Of a stretch of 64,000 bases of DNA, positions 1 through 12,790 are shown one piece after another. Both the position numbers and the translations under genes were made by a program. Origin of the DNA: Strigamia acuminata (Eukaryota; Arthropoda; Chilopoda; Geophilomorpha; Linotaeniidae). The notes below the pieces were generated by a model. That model made no database searches. It worked only from the letters and a program-made list of their open reading frames with translations, and was not told the DNA's origin. The stretch lies in assembly GCA_949358305.1 (NCBI GenBank), contig OX442319.1, positions 2,852,001 to 2,916,000 on the forward strand, given 5' to 3'. Numbering within the stretch: the first letter of the stretch is position 1; every line of letters begins with the position of its first letter.

Positions 1-1336
1 CGTGAAAATCATGCGGTTAACGGCACGAGCGAGGTATTAAAAGAAGAATTAAACGGCCGTCAATTTCCGAATTTCCGATTTTTATTCTTTCAAAATAGGC
101 TCTGCTCGAGGAAGGGACGCGCGAAGAAAACATTCCGGGCTTCGACATCCCCATATTTACCGAAGAGTTTTTAGATCACAATAAGTCCAGAGAGTCTGAA
201 TTGCGCCAGTTGCGTAAATCCAACACGGAATACGAGGAACAAAACGCAATACTGAGCAAACATGTGGAGAACATGAAAACCGCCATCGAAAAACTCGAAG
301 TGGAGACTGTTCAACAGAGAAACAACAACGTAGCGCTGCAACAACATCTTGAAAATCTTAGAGCTACTTTAGCTACTAGTTTTGCTTTGGTCCCACTTCC
401 AGGTGAAAATTAGTCCGACGTGAACGTATTATTTTTATGACGCGCTGTGATTGGTTGAGACCTATTGATGTTTGCTCGTTTTCTCAACGTAAGTTTGTCT
501 CAAATCGATGTTTTCGAGGTTTTAGCTTCTTTTTTTCTTACAATGGGGGCTACAGCCTAGGGTTTCTGTTTTCCCGCCTTTTTAAAATTTCCGGTTTCCG
601 GTACCACAATGGCCGGTACTCCCGGGAAATCGGTACTCCCAGGACTAAAAAAGGTCAGGCGATAGGCGAAAAAAATGGCAAAATATGGCCGTTTTTCGTC
701 AGAAATAGCCATTTTTCATGGTAAAAATGTCTGTTTTCCATCAAAAGTGGCCGTTTTTCGTCAAGAATGGCTGTTTTTGGTCAAAAATAGCCATTTTTGG
801 CCATTTTTTGTTAAAAATGGCTATTTTTATCATAGAAACCTTACAAAATATAACGTTTCAATGACGAAAATGACGTTTCAGCAACGAATTTTTGACGGAA
901 CCGGTTTTTCTCCAATTTTTCGGTTCCCGGTACCGTGATTTCTCACCGGGATTCCCGGGAAATCGGTACCCCGGTTTCCCGGTACCGAAACCGTATTACA
1001 GCCCCTCCTTGACCCCCCCAGACCTAACCTTATCCGTTTTTAGCAAAGTAGACCGAACTGGGTATTTCAATAAATGTATTTCAATGCATCTCTCAACCAA
1101 TCGCAGCGCGTCATGAAAATAATAAGTTCACGTCGGACGTGAACGTAGCCACTGTTTTTGTTGAATTTTTTATTTATTTATTTTTATTTCTAGGTATGAA
1201 TGAAACTCCAACATTAGAAACTATTGACACTTACATGGTTAAATTGCATTCCATTATTCTGAACTCGCCGCAGGAGAATGAAATGCTCATTTCGACTGTT
1301 CGTGACATAGTCGGTCGTTTGGAATGTTCCGGGTAA
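1..1336 (+). CDS. HMG20A: HMG20A/HMG20B-type protein, C-terminal exons (5' part outside window)
   Basis: The C-terminal coiled-coil half of an HMG20 (iBRAF/BRAF35) protein, a nuclear chromatin factor that in vertebrates works with the LSD1-CoREST complex. Exons: possibly 1-33 (phase 0, then GTATTA donor), 99-402 and 1194-1336 (stop TAA 1334-1336). The 99-402 exon encodes IPGFDIPIFTEEF, ELRQLRKSNTEYEEQNAIL and a leucine-rich heptad region ending in VPLPG. The last exon encodes NETPTLETIDTYM and a helical tail ending GRLECSG. Splice phases agree (G|GT across the last intron). The HMG box itself lies upstream of the window. The last intron (403-1193) contains an inverted-repeat element built from CCGGTACC motifs. 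The family is clear from several near-invariant blocks. Whether this is the A-like or B-like member is uncertain, since invertebrates often have a single gene. The 1-33 exon is the weakest part. Confidence 0.88.
547..1010. mobile_element. MITE-like inverted-repeat element (CCGGTACC family), copy 1, in HMG20 intron
   Basis: A segment with opposed ends, TAGGGTTTCTGTTTTCCCG on the left and CCCGGTACCGAAACC on the right. Between them are runs of TGGCCGTTTTTCGTCA in both orientations. A close relative lies at 57115-57462 and a fragment at 62937-63010. It has no coding capacity, so it looks like a non-autonomous DNA element. No clear target duplication was identified. The short ORFs over it are repeat-derived. 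Confidence 0.6.
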
Positions 1337-3926
1337 TAATTTTTGGTTTTTTTCATTATCAATATTTGTTTCTTTATTTTTTTATTTCTTTTATTTTTAG
1401 TGATAAATTATGAAATTAAAAAATCTGAAAAGAAAAATAAGTATTTTTGGGTGCAGTATTTGAGACTGCTAAACTTAAATTAATGTATTCTTATTAGTGG
1501 TCGTTGGAATGGCATTTTATTAATATTAATTTGAAGTATAGATTGCTTGAGACGAAAAATATTTTCACTAAAGGAATATTCGTTCTGGATTCAAACGGTT
1601 TTGAATATTGTTTGACAATTATTTGTAATTATTCCATTTAATTGAACTGTTAGTAATTCAATGTTGCTGAGCTTCTTCTAAATGCTTGGGAACACTGGTG
1701 GTATATTATTAATTTACGCTTAGTAGTCTACGCTTTATTAACTGACATCACTTTGGTTAATAAAAATGTACCGAAACCGTTTTTACTCTGTTGTAGTTTT
1801 ACTTATTTCAATTTCTATCTTAAAAATAATGTTGGAACTTTTATTTTTAACAGTTTCTTTACTTATCTTGCCGTATTACCCCGCTTTAAGCCGCATGTCG
1901 GTGTAGTGCGAGTTTTACCGGCATGCCGGTGTAAGTAAGTGCACATTTTTTTCACTAGCTGCATTCAAAAACTCTAAAACGTATGCAAAACTCGTTTCGT
2001 GTTTGTACGTTTGAATGCAGCTACTAAGAATTGAGCCTAAACAGGCATAAAAAGCATTTTTAATGCCCAAAATGTAGGAAATTGGCCTAAATTTCTATAA
2101 ATTTACCCAGATTTTAGTAATAATCTTCAGAAAATTAAAAAAACTCAAATTTCAGGCCCAAATTCCAACATAATTATTCATCCGGGCTATTTTAAGTAAA
2201 AAAAACAAGAAACCAGCTTTTTCACTTATACCGGCATGTTTTACTTTATACTTGCGTGCCGGTATATTTTGACTGAAATTCCAAAAACCTAGTAAACCCT
2301 TGACCAACGGCATGCGGCTTAGAGCGGAGTAATACAGTATGACATCTAAAAATACCGTAAAACAGGGTGGATAGGAACAATCACATGGAAAAGTTGTTAA
2401 AACGTCCCGTTGTCCTGAAAAATTGTCTGATGTCGCAAAGATGTCTCGGTTTTTAAAAATTGATCAATTGCTCAGCAGAAGAGTAGCTTAACTGGTTTAC
2501 TTTGTGCCGAAATTTTACACGTCTACAAACTTTGTTTGAAAAGTTAACGACTTCTTGATTATCAAGAATAAGATGGAGTTAAAATGTTTACACCAAGGAG
2601 GATTGGTTCACACTTCCAACATAAATGCATGGGCTGTTCTGGTTCCGGCATTCGAGGGAAGCTTTCGGAGAGATTGTTTCCGGATTGTATGGCTAATTTT
2701 TTGGGCAATTTTGTATCGCTAATGGTAGTGTCCCGGTTTTTTATTTCCAAAATCTGGTTATCCTGTCCTTGCCTTGCTTAGTAGATGTTACTTCATATTC
2801 TGGACATTAGATGGCGCCACTGCATTTTGAAGTCTAGCAACACACATGGCTGAGAGGGTCAATATTGTGCTCAGATTTATACGTCAGAATATCGAATTAT
2901 ACAGGATTTGCTGACTTGTTTGTTGTCATTTGCAATTTAATGTGATTTGAACAATGTTTCAAATTCTGGTGAATTTAATTGCAGCTGATTTATCTGATTT
3001 GCCAGAATTGCTTATGATTTCAGATTTTGCTGCGATTGTATTTATTCAAATGATTTATTAGATTGTCAGATCTGCAAGTTCAGCAGTTAATCATTTTACT
3101 GATCAATTTTTCTGTGTTTAACATAGCATTAATTTCATACTTGGGCAAAATGTTTTTCAAATAAAAATTAATTTACTACGAATGAAGAACAAGACAAGTG
3201 ATTATGATCATTAACAAATTAATGTCAATCCAATGATTTATCTGTCATTTAAACAGGTTTTTAATTCTTTGGAGAAAAAAATTAACTGTTCTTGTGCAAT
3301 TAACGCAGCTACTTAACATTGCAAAATAAATTATAGTCCCCTGATATAAAAAAAAATCTAGGACCATGTAAAAAAAATTGGGCGCGTTCAAAGTTTTGGT
3401 TTCAACAGTTTTTACCGTTTCTATAACTGGATGGACTGGTACAGGTCTCTCGGATACGCGTCAGGTACGCGTTGTCCTGTAATGTTTTTGCGATCGATGA
3501 TTTCATCGCAATCGATCAGTAAGCACACGTGATGTTGTGATCGCGTTCGGGTACAGGACGGGTACGGGTAGAGAATTTTTTTGGAGATGGGTAACGGGCG
3601 GGTAACGGGTACGGTTTTCACGCCAATGCACATCTCTGCTGTAAGGTAATTTTTGAAGTTTTTGGGAAAACTATGGAAGAAGTGGTTACTCACCTTATAC
3701 GTAATAATTCATTGTTGCTTGTGAGTAACTGGGAGAAAATAATGACCTAAAACATAAACAAACTCACCTGCAATTTATTTTCCGATTTCACATCCTTAAA
3801 TTGTATTTTTCAGACAATATTCACCACACAATTGCATGATGAGTTATTTTTATTTCTAAAATTGTCCATTTCACTCACATATATTTAAATGTAAAATATA
3901 AATTAAAAGAAGAAAAGAAAAATTGT
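1337..3926. other. Intergenic stretch between HMG20 and hedgehog 3' ends; no gene recognised
   Basis: AT-rich DNA between two convergent genes. The short ORFs near 2.6 kb resemble no family I recognise and overlap on both strands. It holds an inverted-repeat element (1869-2340) and a GGTACGGGTA-rich repeat near 3360-3640, which ends in a motif (TGCACATCTCTGC) reminiscent of hAT termini. Confidence 0.6.
1869..2340. mobile_element. MITE-like element with GTATTAC-CCGCT-TAAGCCGCATG inverted ends
   Basis: The left end reads GTATTACCCCGCTTTAAGCC and the reverse complement of the right end reads GTATTACTCCGCTCTAAGCC. Inside, CCGGCATGCCGGT-type motifs also occur in both orientations (near 1918 and 2231-2262). 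It is about 470 bp and non-coding. No target duplication was defined. Confidence 0.55.
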
Positions 3927-6148
3927 TCAAATAAGATTTCTGTACAAACAATCCACATCTTCGCCGACTTCCGAGTAGAAAAAACTCTTAGGAAAAGTCC
4001 ATTTGGCAACACCGAACAAAAATCCAGGATACCAATGCACTCCACGGCCGCTCGATGGCGCCCAAATCGACAATGACGTCGCTCGTTCGACCCATCGCAT
4101 CGCGCCATGCAATATCCTAACCGGAGCCATCGCCCAATGAGCAACGGCAACATTTTCAAAAGTCGCATAGCACGTAACAAACACATCGTTCACTATAATC
4201 GTTCCATCTTCCGTCAACGGCGCGTAGATTCCCGTTTCAACCTTCGTTGACACGGAAGCGACCCGTTCCAACCGCGGCGCATTCCCCGCGATGACGTACA
4301 CCCAATTCCCCACTCGCACGTCACGTGCGAACACACTCGCTCGGCTGTAGTTCGAAGCGACCACTAAAATGTGGTTGTGCGTCAACACGAGTCTTTTAGA
4401 AGACTCCGTTTCAACCACGACGAAACTAGAACTTGCATCCGGTTTCCGGTGCAAAAATAACAAAACCGGACTAAATATCACTTCCATTTTATCATTTAAA
4501 GTTAAAACTTCGTCTCCGGCTTCCAATTCCGACATTAATTTCGTCCCGCCCGCCGTCTGCACCGTGCCGTCGCCATGGAAACAACCGCCGCTTTTCGCCG
4601 CTTGGGACGACTCTATAAACAAAAGAAAATAAATTTGAAATAAATAAAAAATCTCGAGTGACGTAAAGAGGGGGAAATAGTAGTGGCGCCCCTCGGCGGC
4701 CAAAGCGATTGCTGTCAGCCTGCCTGTTAAACACCATCGACCTCGTAGCTTGAAATTAGCGGTCCCGACCGGCACACGCAGGCCCCACACGACGACGGCC
4801 CTGGGCTCCGCAATCCGCACCAACCACCCTCGGTTTATTTTCTTACCTGACTTAACGGAGCAGTGAATGTGTGACCTGGATTCGTAGTAAACCCAATCGA
4901 AGCCCGCTTGAACGGCCAACCGGGCCAACAATCCATATTTCGACCGGTCGCGGTCCGATGTGGTGATATCCACAGCACGGCCCTCGTAATGCAGCGAATC
5001 GGTCGCGTGGATTCCTTCGTCGTCCCACGCTTCCGTCACTCGCAATTTCACGCCCGGCCATTGGTTCATCACGGAAATCGCCAACGTGTTCAACTTTTCT
5101 TTGCATCTCTAAAAAATAAAAAATATACTCGTTTAATGTTTTGTCAAAAATGTGTATATTTCGTCAATAAAAACAGTAAGGATTTGTTCATTTATTCATG
5201 TAAAAGAGAAATGGGTTTGTGTTCGCGATAACAATTCTCAGCACGTGTCGGCCATCTTGTAAGTGGACGAAGCTCGAGCTTAATGAAAAGCAGATTCTTG
5301 TTCAATGGGTACGTAATTCCCTTCTTTCTTTCTCATGGGAAAATGTCAGAAGCTCGACACAAAATTCCTACGTGGAAAGACTCCCAAATGGCTGCCGCCC
5401 CGAACAATGACAGCTCACGAGGAAAGCTTCAACACAACACAACCAACCACTTTCAACGAATATCAAAAAATCGTAAATTTGTTGCGCGTGTGATTTAATG
5501 ACGCGGGCGAGGACAAGAATGTGTAAATAACTTTTACCGACCCTTTCCCTCCTCCCCGTACTCAAAATTCCTCGCAAATTTCATCACGCAAACGCTAACC
5601 AATAATAATAACCAAAAACGATTTGAAAATCAACGAATTTTAATCGCCATTTGCTTATAAAACCCGAAACAGACACAAAAACGAAATTACCAAAACGAAA
5701 AACGAATAAAAACACAAACTTTGAATTCTTTTCCACGAAGAGACTTTAGACTCGTAATTTCGTCACTTCCTGTTTGACGTCCAAATCTATTATTTCATTT
5801 TAAACGAGCAAATTGATGATTCCAATTAAAGTTCACACCCAACACCTCAAAAAGCACATTCCGAGTCGAGCGGACGCGAACGGGCAGCGAGGAGCACAAA
5901 GTGGCAGTATCGTTGATATAAAGTGGCATTTTCGAGACAATGAAACTTGGGGGCCGTTTGGGGTTTCCAGGAGTGCCGGAGGGGGTCGCTGACAAGTGAG
6001 AGTGTGACTCCTGCAAGTGACACATGTCATTTGGAGGAGAGGAGCCGCCGAGGAGGAGTTTAAAGACATCGCCACCCACATCTCCCCACCAGGCGGCTTG
6101 TTTTCACTCACCCCCCTCTCATCATCACGACATAAACAATTTTTTTCA

Positions 6149-6182
<34 letters not shown>

Positions 6183-9100
6183 AAGATGGTTGTTGGATGA
6201 TTTAGGATGAGTTTCCTCCTCCTCCTAGACCCATGCGGGGGGTCGCGAGCATAACCATTCCCAGTTTCACGTGGCTTTGTTGGCACTTTACTGGAAATAC
6301 CTGCCAGTTGGTGAATCGTACCGCCCTCACCAGGGGCCCTTCAGTGGCTAGAAAGTAGTTATCTATCAATTTAAAAGCATCCACCGAAATTCATTATCCT
6401 CCCGTTGACCCGTGGTGTGCGCTGTGCGAGTAATTAGTGGTCTGGGGAACAGCGACACCAACTTTCTCTCACTTTTTCGTGGTTTAAAAGCTCGTTTTAA
6501 TTTAAATTTTAGCATTTAAACGCTGTGGTTGAGTGTGGTTCGCTTTCTTCAGCTGTCAGACCAATAAACAAACACTTGTTGTTGGTTTGTTTGAGGGAAA
6601 ATGTCACGTTTGAAGGGTAATTTCAATTGGCACTCCTTGATGGAGCTCTCGGAGGGGGTTGACAGGACACCCAGTGACTGAGTAGATGGAGCTAATAATG
6701 GGCAAATTACAAGTGACAATGCTGCAACGAGACAAACCAGTTAGTGACATGAGTGTCAAAACAACTCGACCGTTTTATTGCGATCTCATTTACATTTTCT
6801 GATGCATTTCGGTCGAGCAAACGCTTGGAAAATAAATAATAATCATTTCTGAGCAAGTATAGCCTTGGGAAAATGCATCCACAACTCGCCAATGGTCTTC
6901 AACCACTGACCACCATCATCTTATTGGATGAAACTCGAAGACAAACCCACCTTAAAATTCCGAGCCGAATAATAAATTAAGCCTAACTGGAATTTTTTTT
7001 TTGTTTGGGGGGAGAAGAAAGAAGAGAAAAATTTTAAATTCATATTATAAAATTGTTGTAAGTGCAGAGTGAAGCACTTTGGGCTATGATTGAATGGGTC
7101 TACTTATCAACTCGTGATTTAGCAACGATCCAACCAGCTACGTGTAATAAATGGCGCCAACATTCTCACCTGTAATTTAACGAAACCGCCAAGTGGCCAG
7201 AGGGGGGCAGGAGCGAACCTGACAATTTACATCGAGCCAATTGCAGTGGAATTGAAGCCATGTTTTATTCACGCCATATCCGACATGATTTTAATCACGA
7301 CTAAACAAACGTGAAAAAAAATTGCCCAATTTATGTGTTTTTTTTATTTTCTGCAGTGGTCTATATTGATCCTTTGATCTTTTGAATGGAAAACGCGGTG
7401 GAAATTACAACAAAAAACGTGTGTTTGGGGTTGTGTTGTGGTGTGAACATTGAACAAAAAGCGGACCCCGAAAGGAGCCATAGACGCGCCTGTGTTTGTC
7501 TAGTGGGAGGACCACTGCAAACAAAAGAACATTCAGCTTAACGACTGATGCCTGGTGACAACAAATGGCAAAACGCCAAAACAAACACGAACTTCATTTC
7601 AATTGAAAAATATTTTCTTTCGTTTCTTGCGAGTGAAGAAAAGGGGGAAATGAGTGTGAATCGGTTTTAGGTGTTTAGAATTGAACATATAGTATCGCAG
7701 TTAGCCGTTTACTGGTAATTAAAAGTTAAATGTTGGTTATTATTATTCATTATATGGGTAATAAATGGACAGTGTAAAGTTTTGATGGTTTGAAATTTGT
7801 GTTTTTTTATTTCGAGCGAATTGTGCGCGTTTGTATCGTGTATGCGTTAAAGGATTTTGTTTCTATACGCATTAAGAAGTGCCCTTTGCATTATTTCAGA
7901 CCTCCGCGGGATGAATGTTGTTAATGTTTAAATCAAATTGTGAAATCTGAGATTTTAAGGGCTCTTGTGTTTGCAAATAGAGCACAGATTTAATCGATTG
8001 ATAAAGTATAAATTTTCTGTAATCAAATGCAATTTTTGATGTAAAAAGGCAGTTTCAATGTGAGAATAGATGAAGTTATGCAATTTTACAGTATAAAAAT
8101 GTGAATTTACAGTAAGAAATTCAGCTTTCTCCTCAAAATGAATTTGACTACGGTACTACTAGTATAAATGCAATATTTTCAAATATAATATATTACCACA
8201 TTAAAAAAAACAATTTTACGTGTAAAAAGCCAACTTGAATGTAGTAAAATATGAAGAAATGTAATTTTGCAGTAAAAAATGTAATTTTACAGTAAAAAAA
8301 ATACAATTTTACAGTAAAAAAAATACAATTTTACTGTAAAAAATGCAATTTTACTGTAAAAAACTGCAATTTTACTGTAAAAAAATACAATTTTACTGTA
8401 AAAACTGCAATTTTACTGTAAAAAAATGCAATTTTACTGTAAAAAATGCAATTTTACTGTAAAAAACTGCAATTTTACTGTAAAAAAATACAATTTTACT
8501 GTAAAAACTGCAATTTTACTGTAAAAAAATGCCATTTTACTGTAAAAAATGCAATTTTACCGTAAAAAAAATGTAATTTTACTCTAAAGAGATGCAATTT
8601 TACTGTAAAAAATGCAATTTTACTGTAAAAAATGCAATTTTAGAGTAAAAAAATGCAATTTTACAGTAATGTAATGTACTTTTACTACTAAAAAAGTTAA
8701 ATTTTATAAATATATTAAATTAAAAATAATATAAGTTATGTAATTATTATTTTTATGGAAATTGCATTTTCAAACGTCACATATTATCCAAAAAACTGCA
8801 CTTTCTTGAAGGAAATCTCAATTTATTATATAATATATTTAACGAACGAAAGGTACAACCCACAATAAAAATGAAAGTTCCCGTCCGTTTTGCTTTTACG
8901 ACGTCTGGGTCTCGATCTTATCAATCTTAACCTTTGATTTGTTTGATCTCTAATCAAACCTTGGAACCAAACAAAAAACGAACGTTGCTGTAAACCAATT
9001 TACCTGCGTCATGAGCCAATCGGTGCCAGTCCCCTCTTCATTTTTGAACACAATATCCATATTCCTATTAACCACCAACTCGTGAAACCTCTTGTCACCA

Positions 9101-9324
9101 CGATGGATCTTTCCTTCCGGCAACCCACTGGCACCTAATGTGTTCTCCGACACGTTCGGCACGTGCTGCTTGAACACGAGTGGCATCAGCTTGCGTCGCG
9201 CAGCTCGTCGTCCGCCGCCGCCCCGCCCGGGCCCGCAACCGTCCACGGCCGCCGACGTAACCAGAGCCGTGTAAAGTATGGCCAATGCCCATTCACCCCA
9301 CCGACGCCTCCACCGCCGCCTCAT
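3927..9324 (-). CDS. hh: Hedgehog, secreted morphogen (complete, 3 exons)
   Basis: Exons on the minus strand: 9324-9004, 5108-4847 and 4612-3927 (stop TGA 3929-3927), 422 aa. Both introns sit where metazoan hedgehog introns sit, after ...DWLMTQ and after HIHCSVKS, with good GT/AG sites. Exon 1 encodes an Arg-rich start, a hydrophobic signal segment ([14 protein letters not shown]), the CGPGR motif whose Cys is palmitoylated in the family, and a basic RRAARRKL heparan-binding stretch. Exon 2 carries the signalling domain with Zn/Ca ligands ([29 protein letters not shown]). Exon 3 begins the autoprocessing domain at GGCF, where cleavage before Cys and cholesterol transfer occur, with the Hint histidine in LTHNHILV. 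Oddities: a GGGG insertion after CGPGR, and Trp for the usual Arg in TDWLMTQ. Hedgehog sets segment polarity through Patched/Smoothened. Identification is very secure; the start Met is the first one before the signal peptide. Confidence 0.96.
5109..9003 (-). other. Hedgehog intron 1 (3.9 kb), possible regulatory DNA
   Basis: This non-coding interval runs between the conserved donor (GTAAATTGG at 9003) and acceptor (TTTTAG at 5109). It contains a poly-A run of about 30 bases at 6151-6180, a tandem ATTTTACTGTAAAA array at 8236-8672, and long stretches of non-repetitive moderate-GC sequence (about 5.8-6.7 and 7.0-7.6 kb). ORFs in it overlap on both strands and look spurious. Large first introns of developmental genes often carry enhancers; that is an inference here, as no specific site was recognised. 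Confidence 0.7.
8236..8672. repeat. Tandem array, about 18-21 bp unit (ATTTTACTGTAAAAAATGCA)
   Basis: More than twenty tandem copies of a unit built on the near-palindrome TTTTACTGTAAAA, with A-run length variation. Looser copies start around 8040. It lies inside hedgehog intron 1. The units touch each other with no unique spacers, so this is a minisatellite. Confidence 0.9.
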
Positions 9325-11487
9325 CAGCTCCCGACACCGTGTGAGGTCTACGCGTGTCCGTGCAATGAGACCACGGCCCTAACTGACGGAGCACTGCTGA
9401 TTGGAGCCGGTCAGCGCGCGGGGTGGGGCGTATTCGCACCCGCCAATCCTCGCACCTGCAACCAATATCAGGTGCATCGTTACCGAAAAATCGACAAAAA
9501 AATCAGTTTTAAATAAAAACCAGTCGATTCACTGCTCGGTGCGTGGTGGCAGATGAGTTTAGACTTGGTGAGTGACCAACTGGCTGCGGGGGGAGGCGGG
9601 AGGGGTGCGAGGGACACCTGGGAAGGTCAACTAGCAACTGGACGACGAGTTTTCATCGACTGATAACGAATTTCGCACTTGGTGGTGAACGGGGCGAGGG
9701 AAAATGTTTTTTTTTTTGGTCAAACGAAACGGGAAACGGATAGAACGGGACGGGATGGTTCGTGGAATGTGAAAAATGAAAATGGCGCTTGCTGGAAAGT
9801 TTGTAGTGGCCACGACTTATGACCGACACCACATGACGTTGCCTATGGAATCTGGGTGGGGGTTCCTCGGATCACCCCCTGCCGATCTGAGGCCCCCGAG
9901 CTCGTCAGGGGACTCTGGCCTCATTAACCCAAAACAAAAACACCAAAAACAGTTTTTCTTTGGGTTTTTCGAACGTAAAATGGTGGCAATAATGAGCTAA
10001 TCATTGAAAAAGTCCAATAAAACGATGTTCATTTAATACCACTTGACGCCTCGGCACCGAGCGGGGCTTAGCAGCCGCCAACAACAGGTGGGCAGCGAAC
10101 TTCGTCTTTCTACGGGGGAAAATGATTGGCCAAAGTTTGACAGCCATTTTAAATAGTTGAGTTTTTCAATCGTTTTGGTGGAAGATTGGAAAGAAACATT
10201 GTTTACGTTGATGGCGTCGCGGAGACGCCATGTTCTTAGTTGGCATTTTTGTGTAACTAAGCCGGAGTCGTAAATTAAATTGAGTAGGCTTAAATAACCA
10301 CTTGCAATGTTTAGAAAAATAAAAGATTTTTGTACTTTTTGTTTGTTTGTTTTTTAAATGTGTAAAATTGATTTTCATTGCCATCACACTCCCTAGTTGC
10401 TGAAAGGGACAGAGCAGAAGAGTGTCGAATGAGGAGGGAAGCAATTTGTCAATTACAGACATTAACAGCGACCACACAAGAGTCAACCTCAGCGCCGCTT
10501 TTCGGCAGAAAATGTAACTAATTTATGCTTAAATTTGTTTTTTTTTTTTTAAAGAAAATTAAGAATTTTGGGAATTTTTGTATTTTTTAATAGATTGGTT
10601 TGAATTTCGCGAATGGTTTGTTTAGTTTTGTAAATGTTGGTACTAAGAACTTCACTTGGGAACATTTTCGAACGCATATAGCGCCTTTGAAGCCCCCTCG
10701 AGATCTCAAAGGAGTCCGCCCTGCGCCACTCCATCACAGTTTAGTAAATAATTGAAAATGTCACAATTGTTGACTTAAGGTTGAGCCTTCGTGTTTGAAG
10801 AAACACGACTCAAATTTCCACCAGCTTTTATCATCGTGATGTTCCTTCTAAAGAATTCGCGTACCTCGTTGACTACAGGAAAGTTGTTGTAATTAAAAAG
10901 TACTCTGTAGATATAAAATCACATAAAACGTAACAAGTAAACATTTAAAGTAAGCAGCAAATCAATTTAAACACGCAAGTTCTAAATTTTGTTTATAAGA
11001 AAATCTAGAACTTATTAATGAAATGGTTTAATAGCTGACAAGTGAGTTAAGAAACATGAGTTATGAACATTTCATGCAATGCTGTAAAGCCGAGGAGCAG
11101 ATGAATATTCAAAGGGTTTAATGGCAAAGCTCCGCCGTCTAGATATTTACATTTTTTTTGTTTATTTTGTTATGCAAGTTTTTTTTTAAATATTAGTGTA
11201 AGAAAGTTAGTTAAATGTTTGCAGAACATGTGCAAAATATCCAAAAAGTTAAAATTTAAAAATTCAAAAATTTAAAAAATAAACGATAAATTTTACGTTT
11301 TCATACAACATAAGTCGTGTCTTGATACTTCTTTCAAAAAATAAATCTTACCCTAAGAAGAGCATAATTTCATTGAATCCGCTTGCATTTTGTTCCTCTC
11401 GCTTCATATTCTACACACTAGTGTCACCTAGTGAGCGCCGCACACATTAAAACACAATGACGCAGACATTATATTTGGTGAGTGCTT

Positions 11488-11866
11488 AAATCCAGCGTTG
11501 GGCGCGGTACCCCTTACTTGTACTGCGGTACAAGTACGCAGTACACGGCATAGACTCACAAAGTACGGCGTACGGATACTATAGGCCCTCCAAAGTACCG
11601 ATGGACTTGGAGTTCCGGATATGCCCATGGACATGGGCAACAGGCAGTGCCATTGTGGCTCAAGTGACCCACGGGAACAGCAACGTGAACAGTTGCACAA
11701 CCTTCTCTGTACACAAGTTCCCAATAACATGGTGATTTACCTGAGCGGTGTGATGGGTCTCTATTTCACCAATACCCGAGCGAATAATATATATTATATA
11801 ATATTTGCGCATGGAACTGGAGAACCGCATCTTGACATCGAAAGAGCCGCAGGTTGCCGACCCCTG
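11488..11866. mobile_element. hAT-type transposon remnant
   Basis: The right edge (11844-11866) reads GAGCCGCAGGTTGCCGACCC followed by CTG. This is the reverse complement of the widespread hAT terminus CAGGGGTCGGCAACCTGCGG. The matching left terminus was not found. A second repeat rich in GTACTTGTACTGCGGTAC motifs starts near 11488, so two elements may be joined. Non-coding. Confidence 0.5.
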
Positions 11867-12539
11867 CAATAGACTGATCCAGCGGGATCACGGACTTCAT
11901 AGAGACTTGCAAGAATTCCTCTAAAGATATATTCAAAATGTTATTTTTAATTGTCCAGATTTTCAGGGAGCATAAAACGACGGTGGGACCATGATTCGAT
12001 GTAGAAAGCTGTTTGGGTTGACCTGGGATTCAGAAAGGAGCAATTTATATGTCAACTTAAATAATTTTTTTTTATTATCAATACAAGCTATTTCGAATTA
12101 ATTCTGAAGAAACTCAATCAAGTATTATGGTGTTGTAAATTGACCTTACAAGAATTTAAAAGATCAAAACGTGGAAATCAAAAGAAAGAAAATAAAAATT
12201 AAGAAAGCCTCGTCTGCATCTCGTCATTAGTTTTTCATGTGAAAAATAAAGATTTGTTCTAATACTAAAAAAAAAAAGAATTAAAAAATTGTTGAAAACT
12301 CTTCTTCTCTATACCTAATACAAAATTAAACAAAAAACAAAAAAAATCAAAATCAAAATAACACAACAAAACGAGCAAATTAAATTCTATCTTCACTTGT
12401 AGAATCTCATTGACATTTACTTTTAATCACGAGGTGTAGTTACAAAAAAACGAACACTAGAGTTTGCACCAAAAATGCCGAATAATAAAAAAGAGCAACT
12501 TTTATGTTCAAAAAAGCCATTTTTACGTACAAAAGTGTA

Positions 12540-12790
12540 ACTTTTATCTAATAAATGCAATTTAATATTAAAAAATGTAATTTTTAAACTCAAAAATGCA
12601 ATTTTTAACCTAAAAAATGCAATTTTTAAACTCAAAAAATGCAATTTTTAACCTAAAAAATGCAATTTTTAACCTAAAAAATGCAATTTTTAACCTAAAA
12701 AATGCAATTTTTAACCTAAAAAATGCAATTTTTAACCTAAAAAATGCAATTTTTAACCTAAAAATGCAATTTTTAACCTAAAAAATCCTT
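12540..12790. repeat. Tandem array, about 20-21 bp unit (AAAATGCAATTTTTAACCTA)
   Basis: About ten near-identical tandem units, contiguous and without unique spacers. The earlier units are more diverged (AAACTC for AACCTA), suggesting recent expansion of one variant. Confidence 0.9.

Noticed and set aside
8236-8672. CRISPR-like regular repeats
   Set aside because: Units are contiguous with no unique spacers and A-run length varies; it is a minisatellite in a eukaryotic intron. The same holds for 12540-12790 and 18776-19002.
9163-9516. 117-aa plus-strand ORF rich in Pro
   Set aside because: Antisense to hedgehog exon 1; its composition reflects the GC-rich signal-peptide region.
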